From an uncultured Acetatifactor sp. (GTDB lineage: Bacteria > Bacillota > Clostridia > Lachnospirales > Lachnospiraceae): a DNA stretch of 64,000 nt. The notes below the pieces were generated by a model. It did not search any database, had not been told where the DNA came from, and was given only the letters and a program-made list of their open reading frames with translations. Location: assembly GCA_910584865.1 (NCBI GenBank), contig CAJUCE010000001.1, positions 1 to 64,000 on the forward strand, given 5' to 3'. The position numbers and the translations under genes are program-made. Positions 8,840-18,105 of this stretch are shown here, one piece after another (positions within the stretch are counted from its first letter, which is position 1; each line of letters starts with the position of its first letter).

Positions 8840-9832
8840 ATGCAGTGCACTGATATCGGGATTGATTTGGGTACAGCCAGCATTTTAGTATACATCAGAG
8901 GAAAGGGCGTTGTGTTGAAGGAGCCCTCTGTGGTGGCCTTTGACAGGGACACCAATCGAATTAAAGCGATCGGAGAGGATGCGCGTCTGATGTTGGGCAG
9001 GACGCCGGGCAATATTATTGCGGTCAGACCTCTGCGGCAGGGGGTTATATCCGATTACTCGGTTACCGAGAAGATGATGAAGTATTTTATACAGAAGGCT
9101 CTGGGCAGGAAGACTTTCAGGAAGCCGCGCATTGCGGTATGCGTGCCCAGCGGTGTCACGGAAGTGGAGAAGAAAGCGGTGGAGGATGCCACCTATCAGG
9201 CCGGAGCCAGGGATGTGAAGATCATCGAAGAGCCCATTGCGGCGGCCATAGGGGCAGGAATTGACATTGCCAAGCCCTGCGGTAATATGATCGTGGACAT
9301 TGGCGGAGGAACATCGGACATTGCGGTGATCTCTCTGGGCGGGACAGTGGTGAGCGCATCCATTAAGGTGGCCGGAGACGACTTTGACGAGGCGATTGTA
9401 CGCTATATGCGTAAAAAGCATAACCTTCTTATCGGCGAGAGGACTGCAGAGGATCTGAAGATTAAGATCGGCTCTGCCTACAAGCGTCCGGAAGTGGATT
9501 ACATGGATGTAAGAGGGCGGAATCTGGTGACAGGTCTGCCTAAGACGGTGAAGGTTTCTTCCGAAGAGACAGAAGAAGCATTGCGTGAGACAACTTCTCA
9601 GGTGGTGGAGACGATCCACAGCGTGTTGGAGAAGACTCCTCCCGAGTTGGCGGCAGATATTGCAGACAGAGGAATTGTTTTGACAGGAGGCGGCAGCCTT
9701 CTGAGAGGGCTGGAAGAGCTGATTTCTTCCAAGACAGGGATTAATACCATTACCGCAGAGGATCCCATGACGGCGGTGGCAATCGGAACAGGCAAGTATG
9801 TGGAGTTCCTTTCCGATTATAATGGCATGTAG
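8840..9832 (+). CDS. mbl: MreB/Mbl family actin-like cell-shape protein
   Basis: A bacterial actin homologue that forms membrane-associated filaments guiding lateral wall synthesis. Actin-fold nucleotide motifs are visible: IGIDLGTAS at the N-terminus (phosphate 1), IVDIGGGTSDIAV (phosphate 2) and LTGGGSLLRG (adenosine). I chose ATG 8840, about nine bases after GGAAAGGGGT. The frame extends back to TTG 8801, but that start has no ribosome-binding site and precedes the conserved N-terminus. At 330 aa it has the usual length. A good -10 (TATAAT, 8776-8781) lies upstream but lacks a matching -35. The following two flagellar genes reproduce the Bacillus mbl-flhO-flhP order, which supports Mbl over MreB. 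Confidence 0.93.
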   Translation: MQCTDIGIDLGTASILVYIRGKGVVLKEPSVVAFDRDTNRIKAIGEDARLMLGRTPGNIIAVRPLRQGVISDYSVTEKMMKYFIQKALGRKTFRKPRIAVCVPSGVTEVEKKAVEDATYQAGARDVKIIEEPIAAAIGAGIDIAKPCGNMIVDIGGGTSDIAVISLGGTVVSASIKVAGDDFDEAIVRYMRKKHNLLIGERTAEDLKIKIGSAYKRPEVDYMDVRGRNLVTGLPKTVKVSSEETEEALRETTSQVVETIHSVLEKTPPELAADIADRGIVLTGGGSLLRGLEELISSKTGINTITAEDPMTAVAIGTGKYVEFLSDYNGM

Positions 9833-9849
9833 TATAAAGGAGGCATACC

Positions 9850-10623
9850 ATGTTAAAGGGGTTATACGTTGCCTATACGGGCATGATTAATGAGCAGCAC
9901 AGAATGGATACTTTGACGAACAATCTGGCCAATGCATCCACAGTGGGCTATAAGAAGGAAGGCGCCACCAGCCAGTCTTTTGATGAAGTGCTGACGGTTA
10001 AGATTAAAGATGCGTCGGTGGGGAATGTAACCCAGCGTATCGGCAGGAACAATCCCGGTGTGAAGATCGGGGAGAATTATACGGATTTTACCCAGGGTTC
10101 TTTCCGGGTTACAGGCAATACCTATGATCTGGCGCTGGCGGGGGACGGTTTCTTTGCCATCGAATTTACCAACAAGGCAGGCGAGACTTCCACCATGTAC
10201 ACCCGAGGCGGACAGTTTACTTTGAATACCCAGGGATATCTGGTGACGGAGGACGGAGATTATGTGCTGGATACCCAGAACAGGAGAATCCGCCTGAATA
10301 CTCTCCAGGATTCGCAGATCGACAGCAACGGAAGGATCACGCAGAATGGTACGGCGGTGGCCACGATTCAGGTGGCTGATTTTGAAGATTATAACTATCT
10401 GGAAAAATACGGCGAGACATATTACAGGCCGGTAGAGGGCGCGCGGGCCACACGGGGAACAGCCGAGATCAAGTCGGGTTACCTGGAGATGGCGAATGTA
10501 CAGATCGTGTCCGAGATGGTGAATCTCATTGCTATTACGAGGGCCTATGAGAGTAATCAGAAGATTATCCAGACATATGACGGCTCTCTTGAAATAGCGG
10601 CAACGCAGCTTGGAAGAGTATAA
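9850..10623 (+). CDS. flagellar hook/rod family protein (FlhO/FlgF-like)
   Basis: A flagellar basal-body rod family protein, 257 aa, exported by the flagellar type III system and assembled into the distal rod. ATG 9850 follows AAAGGAGG. The N-terminus carries the family signature NNLANASTVGYKK (about residues 25-37). The C-terminal helix (MANVQIVSEMVNLI, then TRAYESNQKIIQ) is the partner coiled-coil segment found across the FlgB/C/F/G/E family. It starts 18 bases after mbl, matching flhO in Bacillus. The distinction between FlgF and FlgG roles rests on gene order and is an inference. Confidence 0.9.
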   Translation: MLKGLYVAYTGMINEQHRMDTLTNNLANASTVGYKKEGATSQSFDEVLTVKIKDASVGNVTQRIGRNNPGVKIGENYTDFTQGSFRVTGNTYDLALAGDGFFAIEFTNKAGETSTMYTRGGQFTLNTQGYLVTEDGDYVLDTQNRRIRLNTLQDSQIDSNGRITQNGTAVATIQVADFEDYNYLEKYGETYYRPVEGARATRGTAEIKSGYLEMANVQIVSEMVNLIAITRAYESNQKIIQTYDGSLEIAATQLGRV

Positions 10624-10776
10624 AGCCTGCCTGAAAAGGGGCTCATGCAGGCGGGAGATATACGGCAAAGCTTAAGGAATGTCCGAAGAATAGCGCATGC
10701 AGGTATTGAGGCATGTCTGAGAGGCAGTTTCAAAAGGGCGGATACCGGAAAACAGCACAGAAAGGAACAGATAATT

Positions 10777-11592
10777 ATGGTACGCAGCTTATGGACAGCA
10801 GCAACCGGAATGATTGCGCAGCAGACAAACATTGATACGATTGCAAATAATCTGGCAAATGTAAATACCCAGGGGTATAAAACGCATGTAAATGAATTCA
10901 AGACTCTTTTATATCAGACCTTGCAGACGAAGACAACTACTGCAAACGGGGATCAGAAGCCTACCACGGCTCAGGTGGGATTGGGTGTCCGCAATTCCGC
11001 GATCACCACAATTTTTAAACAGGGAAATCAGCTGGCCTCCGAGAGCGATACAGATTTTATGATCGACGGAAAGGGGTTCTTTGCCCTGAGAGGGACGGAC
11101 GGCAATACATACTATACGAGAAATGGTAATTTTCAGTTTACCCTGGGTCCCAACGGCAATATGCTGGCAAATTCAGACGGCCTGCCGGTATTGAGTACTA
11201 CGGGCCAGCCCATTATCCTGGCCAATACCTATATTCTGTCAGATGTCAGCGTGAATAAGTACGGGGAGCTTTGCTACCCTGATGCCAAAAACAATCCGCA
11301 GCCCATAGGTGTCAGAATCGGATTGTTCCAGTTTAACAATCCCAACGGCCTGGACAAGATGGCGGAGACTCTGTATGCGCAGTCTGCGGCCAGCGGCCAG
11401 CCCATCAATGAGGCTACCAGCAATATGGTGGAAAAGAGCTCTGTCATCCAGAACTATCTGGAAGGCTCCAATGTACAGGTAGTTGATGAGATGGTGAACA
11501 TGATTGTGGCACAGCGGGCGTACGAATTGAATTCCAAAGCCATTACCACATCGGATGAAATGCTGCAGCAGGCGAATAACTTGAAGAGGTAA
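10777..11592 (+). CDS. flgG: flagellar distal rod protein FlgG/FlhP
   Basis: The second rod/hook-family gene, 271 aa. The N-terminal MVRSLWTAATGMIAQQ is followed by NNLANVNTQGYK, and the C-terminus has VVDEMVNMIVAQRAYELNSK, a strong FlgG-type ending. ATG 10777 follows AAAGGAACAG. The open frame runs back to 10645, but that part is not conserved and has no ribosome-binding site. The 153-base gap from the previous gene shows no clear promoter or terminator, so co-transcription with mbl is likely. The product would form the distal rod on which the hook grows. Confidence 0.93.
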   Translation: MVRSLWTAATGMIAQQTNIDTIANNLANVNTQGYKTHVNEFKTLLYQTLQTKTTTANGDQKPTTAQVGLGVRNSAITTIFKQGNQLASESDTDFMIDGKGFFALRGTDGNTYYTRNGNFQFTLGPNGNMLANSDGLPVLSTTGQPIILANTYILSDVSVNKYGELCYPDAKNNPQPIGVRIGLFQFNNPNGLDKMAETLYAQSAASGQPINEATSNMVEKSSVIQNYLEGSNVQVVDEMVNMIVAQRAYELNSKAITTSDEMLQQANNLKR

Positions 11593-11601
11593 GGAGACTA
11601 G

Positions 11602-12018
11602 ATGACAGATTTCAGTGACGTAACAGCCATGTATGGCAATATGTATACCAATGCCGCAAATCAGACGGCATCCAGGCTTCAGAATCAGCTGGATGGAAAA
11701 GATTATTCCAAAGTCAACGAAGATGAACTGATGAATGCCTGCAAGCAGTTTGAGGCATATTTCATTGAGCAGATGTATAAGAGCATGCTGAAGACCATTC
11801 CGCAGAGTGAAGATACATCCAATTATACATCCACCGTGATGGATTTTTATAAGGATCAGATGGTGCAGAGCATTGCGGAGGAGACAGGCAATCAGGGCGG
11901 ATTCGGATTGGCTCAGATGCTCTATGAACAGATGAAGCGCAATTACGGAATTCCGGAGGTACCAGAAGGGGCTCAAACTGCGGCTGCAGCGAATACCATG
12001 GAGCAACAGGGGGATTGA
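11602..12018 (+). CDS. FlgJ N-terminal-type rod-binding protein
   Basis: A 138-aa protein matching the rod-binding domain of FlgJ without the muramidase half. The core reads ACKQFEAYFIEQMYKSMLKT, followed by MDFYKDQMVQSIAE and GFGLAQMLYEQM. It would act as a rod cap or assembly scaffold; cell-wall opening would need a separate hydrolase. ATG 11602 is nine bases after the flgG stop and follows AAGGAGAC. It closes the flagellar group and is followed by a hairpin at 12052-12085. Confidence 0.88.
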   Translation: MTDFSDVTAMYGNMYTNAANQTASRLQNQLDGKDYSKVNEDELMNACKQFEAYFIEQMYKSMLKTIPQSEDTSNYTSTVMDFYKDQMVQSIAEETGNQGGFGLAQMLYEQMKRNYGIPEVPEGAQTAAAANTMEQQGD

Positions 12019-12051
12019 GAATCCCTTATAAGAATAAGCTGTAAATTCAGG

Positions 12052-12085
12052 ACAAGGCTGCTTGATCATAAAAAGGCAGCCTTGT
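12052..12085 (+). terminator. hairpin after flagellar rod genes
   Basis: ACAAGGCTGC (12052-12061) pairs perfectly with GCAGCCTTGT (12076-12085) around a 14-nt A-rich loop. Only a weak T-rich tail follows, so termination may be partial. It separates the flagellar genes from recD2. Confidence 0.55.
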
Positions 12086-12118
12086 TGTGATATTCAGTGC
12101 CATAGGCAGAGGAAATCA

Positions 12119-14320
12119 ATGGAGACGGTAAACGGTTATGTAGAACATATTATCTTCCAAAACAGCGATAACGGATATACGGTTATGAACCTGGTAACCG
12201 AGGGAGAGGAAGTAATCTGTGTGGGAGCGGCAAAGGGACTCACGCAGGGAGAAAATATTGCGGCAGAAGGAGAATATGTAGAACATCCCCTCTATGGAAC
12301 CCAGTTCAAGATGACCGGTTACCGGATTGTGATGCCGGAAGACAGAGCCGGTATAGAACGCTATCTTGGCTCCGGCGCCATTAAGGGAGTAGGCCCCGCA
12401 TTGGCTGCCAGAATTGTGAGCAGATTCGGGGAGGATACCTTTCGGATCATAGAGGAGGAACCGGAACGGCTGACGGAGATCCGTGGCATCAGCGAGCGCA
12501 AGGCCCGTGAGATTGCAGTTTTGATGGAAGAGAAAAAGGATCTGCGCAATGCCATGATTTATCTGCAGCAATATGGGATATCCAACACCATGGCGGTGAA
12601 AATATACGATACCTACGGGATAGAGTTGTACAATGTGATGAAGGAAAATCCCTACCGTCTGGCAGAGGATATCCACGGGATCGGCTTTAAGATCGCAGAC
12701 GAGCTGGCTGGCCGGATGGGTATCCATATGGACTCGGAATACCGTATCAGGAGCGGCGCTTTGTATGTATTGCAGCAGGCGGTGGGAGAAGGAAACTGCT
12801 ATCTGCCCATGGATAATATGTTGGAGAGAGCGGAAGATTTGCTGGGAGTCCAAAAGGAGAATGTACGTCTTCAGGCAGAGAATCTGATGATGGATAAAAA
12901 GGTCGTTATCAAAGAGGAGCAGGTATATCTTTCTTCCTATTATTATGCGGAGCTGAACTGTGCCATAATGCTGCATGATTTAAATATTCCCATTCCCATG
13001 GAGGAAAAGGAGCTGCGGGAGGCTCTGGTGGGAGAAGAGAAAGTGGAACTGGACGAGCTGCAGAGAAGGGCGGTTATGGAATGTATTCGCAACGGCGTGT
13101 TCATTCTGTCCGGCGGTCCGGGAACCGGAAAAACTACGACCATCAATAAAATGATCCGGTATTTTGAGGCGGAAGGCCTGGATATTTTTCTGGCGGCGCC
13201 TACAGGCCGGGCGGCAAAGCGTATGACGGAGGCTACCGGCTTTGAAGCCAGAACCATCCACCGTATGTTGGAGCTAAACAGCGCACTGTCAGAAGAGGAT
13301 AACCGGAAGGCCAGATTTGCGCGGAACAGAGAGAACCCGCTGGAGGCGGATGTGATCATTATCGATGAGATGTCCATGGTGGATATCCAGTTATTCCGCT
13401 GTCTTTTGGAGGCCGTTATCCCAGGAACCAGATTGATTTTGGTTGGGGATGTGAATCAGCTGCCCAGCGTAGGACCGGGGCAGGTGCTGCGGGACCTGAT
13501 TCAAAGTCAGTGTTTTCCCACAGTGGAGCTGAAGAAAATATTCCGTCAGGCCGAAGGGAGCGACATTGTTGTCAATGCCCACAGAATCAACCGGGGGGAG
13601 CAGATTGCATTGGACAATAAATCCCGGGATTTCTTCCTGCTGGAGCGCAGCGATGTAAATGTCATCTATAAACACATGATTCAGCTGATACAGGATAAGC
13701 TGCCGCGGTATGTGCAGGCTTCTCCTTTTGACATACAGGTGCTGACGCCTATGCGAAAAGGGGCGCTGGGCTGCGAGACGCTGAACGGCATTCTGCAGAG
13801 ATATCTGAATCCGCCGGATGGACGGAAGAAAGAATACGTCAGCGGAAATACAACTTACCGCGAAGGCGACAAGGTGATGCAGATCAGGAATAATTATCAG
13901 CTGGAGTGGGAGATCGTCAGCAGATACGGCATTCCCGTGGACAAGGGTGTGGGCGTGTTTAACGGGGATATGGGGAGAATTTTAGAGATTCAGGAGGCAT
14001 CGGCCAGCCTGGTGGTAGAATATGATGAACAGAGGCGGGTCATTTACCCGTTTTCGCTGTTGGAGGAGCTGGAGTTGTCTTACGCCATCACCATTCACAA
14101 GGCACAGGGAAGCGAGTATCCGGCTATTCTTCTGCCGCTGCTGGGGGGGCCGAGGATGTTGTTTAACCGAAATTTGCTGTATACGGCCATCACCAGGGCC
14201 AGAAACTGCGTCACGATCCTGGGCAGTAGTGACGTGGTGCGCAGTATGATTGACAATACACACGAGAGCCGCAGATATACGGCGTTGAAGGGAAGAATCA
14301 GGGAGGTGTGTGAAAGATAG
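12119..14320 (+). CDS. recD2: RecD2-type ATP-dependent DNA helicase
   Basis: A superfamily 1B 5'-3' helicase of the RecD2 group, which works without RecBC and limits replication and recombination damage. The N-terminal part has the RecD2 OB-like and helix-hairpin-helix regions (GSGAIKGVGPALAARIV, LTEIRGISERKA, IHGIGFKIAD). Walker A SGGPGTGKTTT lies near residues 331-339 and DEMSMVD near 415. The C-terminal UvrD-like helicase block has AITIHKAQGSEYPAI. ATG 12119 follows GCAGAGGAAATCA and gives the typical METVNGYVEHIIF start; the upstream extension to TTG 12062 overlaps the preceding hairpin and is rejected. Length is 733 aa. Confidence 0.95.
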   Translation: METVNGYVEHIIFQNSDNGYTVMNLVTEGEEVICVGAAKGLTQGENIAAEGEYVEHPLYGTQFKMTGYRIVMPEDRAGIERYLGSGAIKGVGPALAARIVSRFGEDTFRIIEEEPERLTEIRGISERKAREIAVLMEEKKDLRNAMIYLQQYGISNTMAVKIYDTYGIELYNVMKENPYRLAEDIHGIGFKIADELAGRMGIHMDSEYRIRSGALYVLQQAVGEGNCYLPMDNMLERAEDLLGVQKENVRLQAENLMMDKKVVIKEEQVYLSSYYYAELNCAIMLHDLNIPIPMEEKELREALVGEEKVELDELQRRAVMECIRNGVFILSGGPGTGKTTTINKMIRYFEAEGLDIFLAAPTGRAAKRMTEATGFEARTIHRMLELNSALSEEDNRKARFARNRENPLEADVIIIDEMSMVDIQLFRCLLEAVIPGTRLILVGDVNQLPSVGPGQVLRDLIQSQCFPTVELKKIFRQAEGSDIVVNAHRINRGEQIALDNKSRDFFLLERSDVNVIYKHMIQLIQDKLPRYVQASPFDIQVLTPMRKGALGCETLNGILQRYLNPPDGRKKEYVSGNTTYREGDKVMQIRNNYQLEWEIVSRYGIPVDKGVGVFNGDMGRILEIQEASASLVVEYDEQRRVIYPFSLLEELELSYAITIHKAQGSEYPAILLPLLGGPRMLFNRNLLYTAITRARNCVTILGSSDVVRSMIDNTHESRRYTALKGRIREVCER

Positions 14321-14356
14321 GCGGAGAGGGTTTCGGAATGGAGGATTCGGAAACCT

Positions 14357-15115
14357 GTGAAGAGAGCAATCAAAATCAGAAGGAAGACTAAAGAAGAAAA
14401 TGTGGGTAATCGGATTGTCAGAGGGGGATTGCAGCTGCTGTTTCCTCTCCGATGTCCTGTCTGTGACCGGATTGTAAAGCCGACAGGAGAGAAAATCTGT
14501 CTGGAATGTCTGGAGAAATTAAAATTACTGACGCCGCCATGGTGCATGAAGTGCGGAAAAAGACTGACGGCGGAAGGGGAGTATTGCACCGACTGCAGAC
14601 GTAGAGAGCATGAATATACGCGGGGAAGGGCACTCTATGAATACGGCAGCGTGGCAATGTCCGTTTATCGCTTCAAGTATGGAGGCAGGCAGGAGTATGC
14701 GGATTTTTTCGGGGAGCAGATGGCTGTCTATCTGGGGCCGTTTATCAGGAGTACCGCGCCGGACGCATTGATTCCCATTCCCCTTCACAGAAAGAGAATA
14801 GTGTCCAGGGGATATAATCAGGCGGAATTGCTGGCAAGGGTGATCGGAGATCGTCTCGGGATACCTGTATACACAGGACTGCTGGTGCGCAGGCGTTATA
14901 CAGCGCCGCTGAAGTATGAAAATCCTGAAGAAAGACAAAATAATTTGAAAAAGGCTTTTATTATAGTGAGAAATGATGTAAAATTAGAAAAGGTAATGAT
15001 CGTGGATGATATTTATACTACCGGCAGTACAATGGACGAAGTGTCCAGGGTATTGAAGGCAGCCGGTGTCAGGGAGATTACCTATATCACCCTGGCGATC
15101 GGAGCGGGCATCTGA
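14357..15115 (+). CDS. comF: ComF family protein (phosphoribosyltransferase-like)
   Basis: A competence-associated ComFC-type protein of 252 aa. An N-terminal zinc-ribbon has four cysteine pairs (CPVC, CLEC, CMKC and CTDC, about residues 33-80). A phosphoribosyltransferase fold follows, with the PRPP loop VMIVDDIYTTGST near residues 210-225. In competent Firmicutes ComFC works with the ComFA translocase, but the family is also widespread in non-competent species and its exact reaction is unsettled. GTG 14357 is used; GTG 14402 is a plausible shorter start. It lies between recD2 and yvyF. The comF-yvyF adjacency is also seen in Bacillus. Confidence 0.9.
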   Translation: MKRAIKIRRKTKEENVGNRIVRGGLQLLFPLRCPVCDRIVKPTGEKICLECLEKLKLLTPPWCMKCGKRLTAEGEYCTDCRRREHEYTRGRALYEYGSVAMSVYRFKYGGRQEYADFFGEQMAVYLGPFIRSTAPDALIPIPLHRKRIVSRGYNQAELLARVIGDRLGIPVYTGLLVRRRYTAPLKYENPEERQNNLKKAFIIVRNDVKLEKVMIVDDIYTTGSTMDEVSRVLKAAGVREITYITLAIGAGI

Positions 15116-15210
15116 CAAAGGGCCAGATGTGATACCGGAGACAGAAACGGCAACTGCGGAAATGCCAACACGTTTGACGACGGGTTGCACAGCGGAGATA
15201 GGAGACAGTT

Positions 15211-15618
15211 ATGAATGTAAGGAATTGCAGAAACTGCGGATGTATCTTTAATTATGTTACAGGTCCGGTGATATGTCCTGCCTGTCGCGAAAAGCTGGAA
15301 GAGAAGTTCCAGGAGGTAAAAGAGTATATCAGGGATAATAAGGGCGCGGGAATCCCTGAGGTGGCGGAAGCCTGCGATGTGGAAGTGGCGCAGATTCGCC
15401 AGTGGCTCAGAGAGGGCCGGCTGGAGCTTACTGAGGATGCACAGATGTATTTGTCCTGCGAGACCTGCGGGAAGCCTATCCGCAGCGGCAGGTTCTGTGA
15501 GAAATGTACCCTCAATATGAGCAGAGGTTTTCAGGAAGTACTGAATGCAGGGAAAGACACTTCGCCCAGGCAGGCAAAAAATGACGGGGAGGGGCCTAAG
15601 ATGAGATATTTGAAATAG
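15211..15618 (+). CDS. yvyF: YvyF-type flagellar operon protein
   Basis: A 135-aa protein with an N-terminal CRNCGCIFNY...CPAC zinc-ribbon-like pair, a MerR/excisionase-like helix-turn-helix core (GAGIPEVAEACDVEVAQIRQ and onward) and a C-terminal CETCGKPI...CEKC pair. This layout is that of the TIGR03826/YvyF family, found beside comF and flgM in flagellated Firmicutes and thought to influence flagellar gene expression. ATG 15211 follows GATAGGAGACAG. It is the last flagella-linked gene here; no flgM follows. Confidence 0.88.
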   Translation: MNVRNCRNCGCIFNYVTGPVICPACREKLEEKFQEVKEYIRDNKGAGIPEVAEACDVEVAQIRQWLREGRLELTEDAQMYLSCETCGKPIRSGRFCEKCTLNMSRGFQEVLNAGKDTSPRQAKNDGEGPKMRYLK

Positions 15619-15628
15619 GGGGTATACT

Positions 15629-16018
15629 ATGTTGAATGAAGAACGTATCATATTAATGACACGGATGGCTTCTTATGAGCAAGGGGAAGGCAGAAAAAAT
15701 GTAAAAATCGGTAACTATTTTCGCAGCGACTATATTACCGTTCAGGTTTTGAAATCCGTGATCAGTGCGATCGTGGCATTTTTGATTATGTTCGGGCTGT
15801 ATATGCTGTGCAATTTCGAGGAATTTATGAAGGAATTGTACAATATGGATTTGCTTGCCTTTGCAAAAAGTGTACTGACTTATTTCTGTGTGTTTGTAGG
15901 CGGTTACGGCGTGATCACTTATGTGATCTGCACCTGGAAGTATGTGTCGGCGAAGAATAGTCTGAAGCGATATTACCATAATTTAAAGAAGCTGGGTTCC
16001 ATGTACAAAGAGCAATGA
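15629..16018 (+). CDS. hypothetical two-TM membrane protein
   Basis: A 129-aa protein with two hydrophobic helices (about residues 38-62 and 80-105), an acidic loop between them and a basic C-terminal tail. ATG 15629 follows a G-rich site just after yvyF. I do not recognise a family. It is the first of two unknown membrane genes preceding cdaA in an apparent operon, so it may have an envelope-related or c-di-AMP-linked role. That is an inference from position only. Confidence 0.75.
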   Translation: MLNEERIILMTRMASYEQGEGRKNVKIGNYFRSDYITVQVLKSVISAIVAFLIMFGLYMLCNFEEFMKELYNMDLLAFAKSVLTYFCVFVGGYGVITYVICTWKYVSAKNSLKRYYHNLKKLGSMYKEQ

Positions 16019-16048
16019 CATCAACAGTGGAACCTGCTGGAGGTCAGA

Positions 16049-17182
16049 ATGACAGCTTTACTGGAAATGAAAGAAAGATTAAAGCAAATATACAGCAAGA
16101 CAGAGGTATTTATTGTACCGGTAGTCAAATTCTTGCTGGCCTTTATTGTGCTGAATACCTTGAACGACAAACTGGGGTATATGAAACAGCTTGATGATAT
16201 GACGATTGTACTGATTGCCGCATTGGCCTGTTCCTTTTTGCCGGTGGGGGTGCTGGTACTGCTGGCGGCAGCGTTCAGCGTGATGCATATGTACGCGCTT
16301 TCACTGGAAGTGGCGCTGGTGGGATTGTGTATGTACCTGATCATGTATCTGCTGTTTTTCCGATTCAGCCCCAAGGATTCCCTTGTAGTGGTATTTACTC
16401 CCCTTTTATGTGCATTGAAGATACCTTATGTGATCCCCATTGCAGTAGGACTGTTGTGTGCGCCTTCCTCGGCAGTGTCTGTAGGCTGCGGTGTGGCGGT
16501 GTACTATCTTCTGCAGCTGATTATCGACAGTGCGCCGAATATCAGGACCATGGGCGATGAGGAGGCGCTGGCGAAGATTCGGATGTTGGTGGAGAGTTTT
16601 CTGGCAAACCGGGCTATGCTGGTGATTATTGCCTCGTTTGCCATAACCGTGGTGGTGGTATATCTGCTGCGGCGGCTGTCCGTGAATTATTCCTGGACGA
16701 TTGCCATGATTGCAGGCGTCATGGTAAATGTTGTGATTCTGCTGATCGGCGATCTGCTTTATGACATCAATCTGTCCGTGGGGAGTGTGCTGCTCAGCTC
16801 GCTGCTTGCGATCGCGGTGGCAAAGGTCATTGAGTTTTTCCGATTTTGTGTGGATTACAGCCGCACGGAGAGAGTGCAGTTTGAGGATGATGAATACTAT
16901 TATTATGTGAAGGCTGTTCCCAAGATGACAGTGCCGGTATCTACCAGAACGGTGAAGAGGATCAATTCCCAGAGGACCAGGGAGACTGCGGCGCAGGCGC
17001 CTGGTTCCCGCCAGGGAAGCCGCAATGTGACGACAGAGAGGGTGTCGTCTGCCCACAATGGTTCCAGAACCGCAGCCAGGCCTCAGAGCCGCGGCGGTGA
17101 GAGAAGAAGCATGACCATCGGGAATGCCTCTAATATGTCAGATCAATACGATGAAAACGAAAACTATGAAGAGTGGCCATAA
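16049..17182 (+). CDS. hypothetical polytopic membrane protein upstream of cdaA
   Basis: 377 aa. About eight hydrophobic segments cover residues 20-280, followed by a short acidic YYYYVKA motif and a roughly 90-residue disordered cytosolic tail rich in Arg, Ser, Gln and Asn. ATG 16049 follows GGAGGTCAG. It ends 29 bases before cdaA and is probably co-transcribed. I do not recognise a named domain. The basic, low-complexity tail suggests a membrane scaffold or partner-binding segment. Its place directly before cdaA makes a role in c-di-AMP or wall homeostasis worth testing. Confidence 0.8.
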   Translation: MTALLEMKERLKQIYSKTEVFIVPVVKFLLAFIVLNTLNDKLGYMKQLDDMTIVLIAALACSFLPVGVLVLLAAAFSVMHMYALSLEVALVGLCMYLIMYLLFFRFSPKDSLVVVFTPLLCALKIPYVIPIAVGLLCAPSSAVSVGCGVAVYYLLQLIIDSAPNIRTMGDEEALAKIRMLVESFLANRAMLVIIASFAITVVVVYLLRRLSVNYSWTIAMIAGVMVNVVILLIGDLLYDINLSVGSVLLSSLLAIAVAKVIEFFRFCVDYSRTERVQFEDDEYYYYVKAVPKMTVPVSTRTVKRINSQRTRETAAQAPGSRQGSRNVTTERVSSAHNGSRTAARPQSRGGERRSMTIGNASNMSDQYDENENYEEWP

Positions 17183-17211
17183 TCATTTAACAGAGAGTAG
17201 GGCTGATTACA

Positions 17212-18105
17212 ATGCAGTGGGTTGATAGTGTAAGTGAATATCTGAAAAATGTCAAGATTTATGCGAATACTGTAGATTTATACGATGTTTTGGAGATTTT
17301 AATCATTGCCTTTCTGGTATACTATATTCTGGCCTGGATGAAGACCACCAGGTCATGGAGGATGCTGAAGGGTCTGGTTGTGATCTGCCTGTTTCTGGTG
17401 GTGGTAAATGCCATGAACATGACCAATATCATATGGATCACCGAGAATGTGCTGACATTTGCCGTTACGGCGATTATCGTGGTCCTGCAGCCGGAGCTTC
17501 GCCAGGCGCTGGAGCAGCTGGGTGAGAAGAATTTTCTTCCCTCCATTGGTTTCTCCGGTTCCCATAAAGCGGAAGATGCCTTCTCGGAAAAATCCGTAAA
17601 TGAGATTACGAAGGCATGTGTAGAGATGGGCAAAGTGAAAACCGGTGCACTCATTGTCATTGAGAGAAAGGAATCACTGAAGGACTATGAGCGCACGGGC
17701 ATTGAGGTGGATGGAATTATCACCAGTCAGCTGCTGATCAATATTTTTGAACATAATACGCCGCTTCATGACGGAGCCGTCATTGTGCGCGGCAACCGGG
17801 TGACATATGCTACCTGTTATCTGCCATTGTCCGACAACCTGGACCTGAGCAAGGACTTGGGGACGAGGCACAGGGCCGGTGTGGGCGTGTCCGAGGTGAC
17901 AGACTCGCTGACGCTGATTGTATCGGAGGAGACAGGCGGCATCAGCATGGCTTACGAGGGCGAGCTGGTGCGGCATCTGAATGCGGAGAGCCTGAAGGAA
18001 AAAATGCGGCAGATTATGAATATGAATGGAGAAGAAGATGCGAAAGGCAGACACAGACGTAAAGGAAAAGATAAGAAAAAGGGTGGGAAAAAGGCTGCTG
18101 AATAA
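17212..18105 (+). CDS. cdaA: diadenylate cyclase CdaA
   Basis: A membrane-bound enzyme that makes c-di-AMP from two ATP, 297 aa. Three N-terminal membrane helices (about residues 25-95) precede the DAC domain. Catalytic motifs are intact: DGA at 187-189 within LHDGAVIVRG, and RHR at 219-221 within GTRHRAGVG. The C-terminal 35 residues are highly charged, rich in Lys/Arg and unusual in length. The gene overlaps cdaR by about 68 bases and is followed by glmM, the conserved Firmicutes cdaA-cdaR-glmM module in which CdaR and GlmM control the cyclase. Confidence 0.97.
   Translation: MQWVDSVSEYLKNVKIYANTVDLYDVLEILIIAFLVYYILAWMKTTRSWRMLKGLVVICLFLVVVNAMNMTNIIWITENVLTFAVTAIIVVLQPELRQALEQLGEKNFLPSIGFSGSHKAEDAFSEKSVNEITKACVEMGKVKTGALIVIERKESLKDYERTGIEVDGIITSQLLINIFEHNTPLHDGAVIVRGNRVTYATCYLPLSDNLDLSKDLGTRHRAGVGVSEVTDSLTLIVSEETGGISMAYEGELVRHLNAESLKEKMRQIMNMNGEEDAKGRHRRKGKDKKKGGKKAAE

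Noticed and set aside
10645..10776. 44-residue N-terminal extension of the FlgG-like protein
   Set aside because: Precedes the conserved MVRSLWTAATGM start and lacks a ribosome-binding site.
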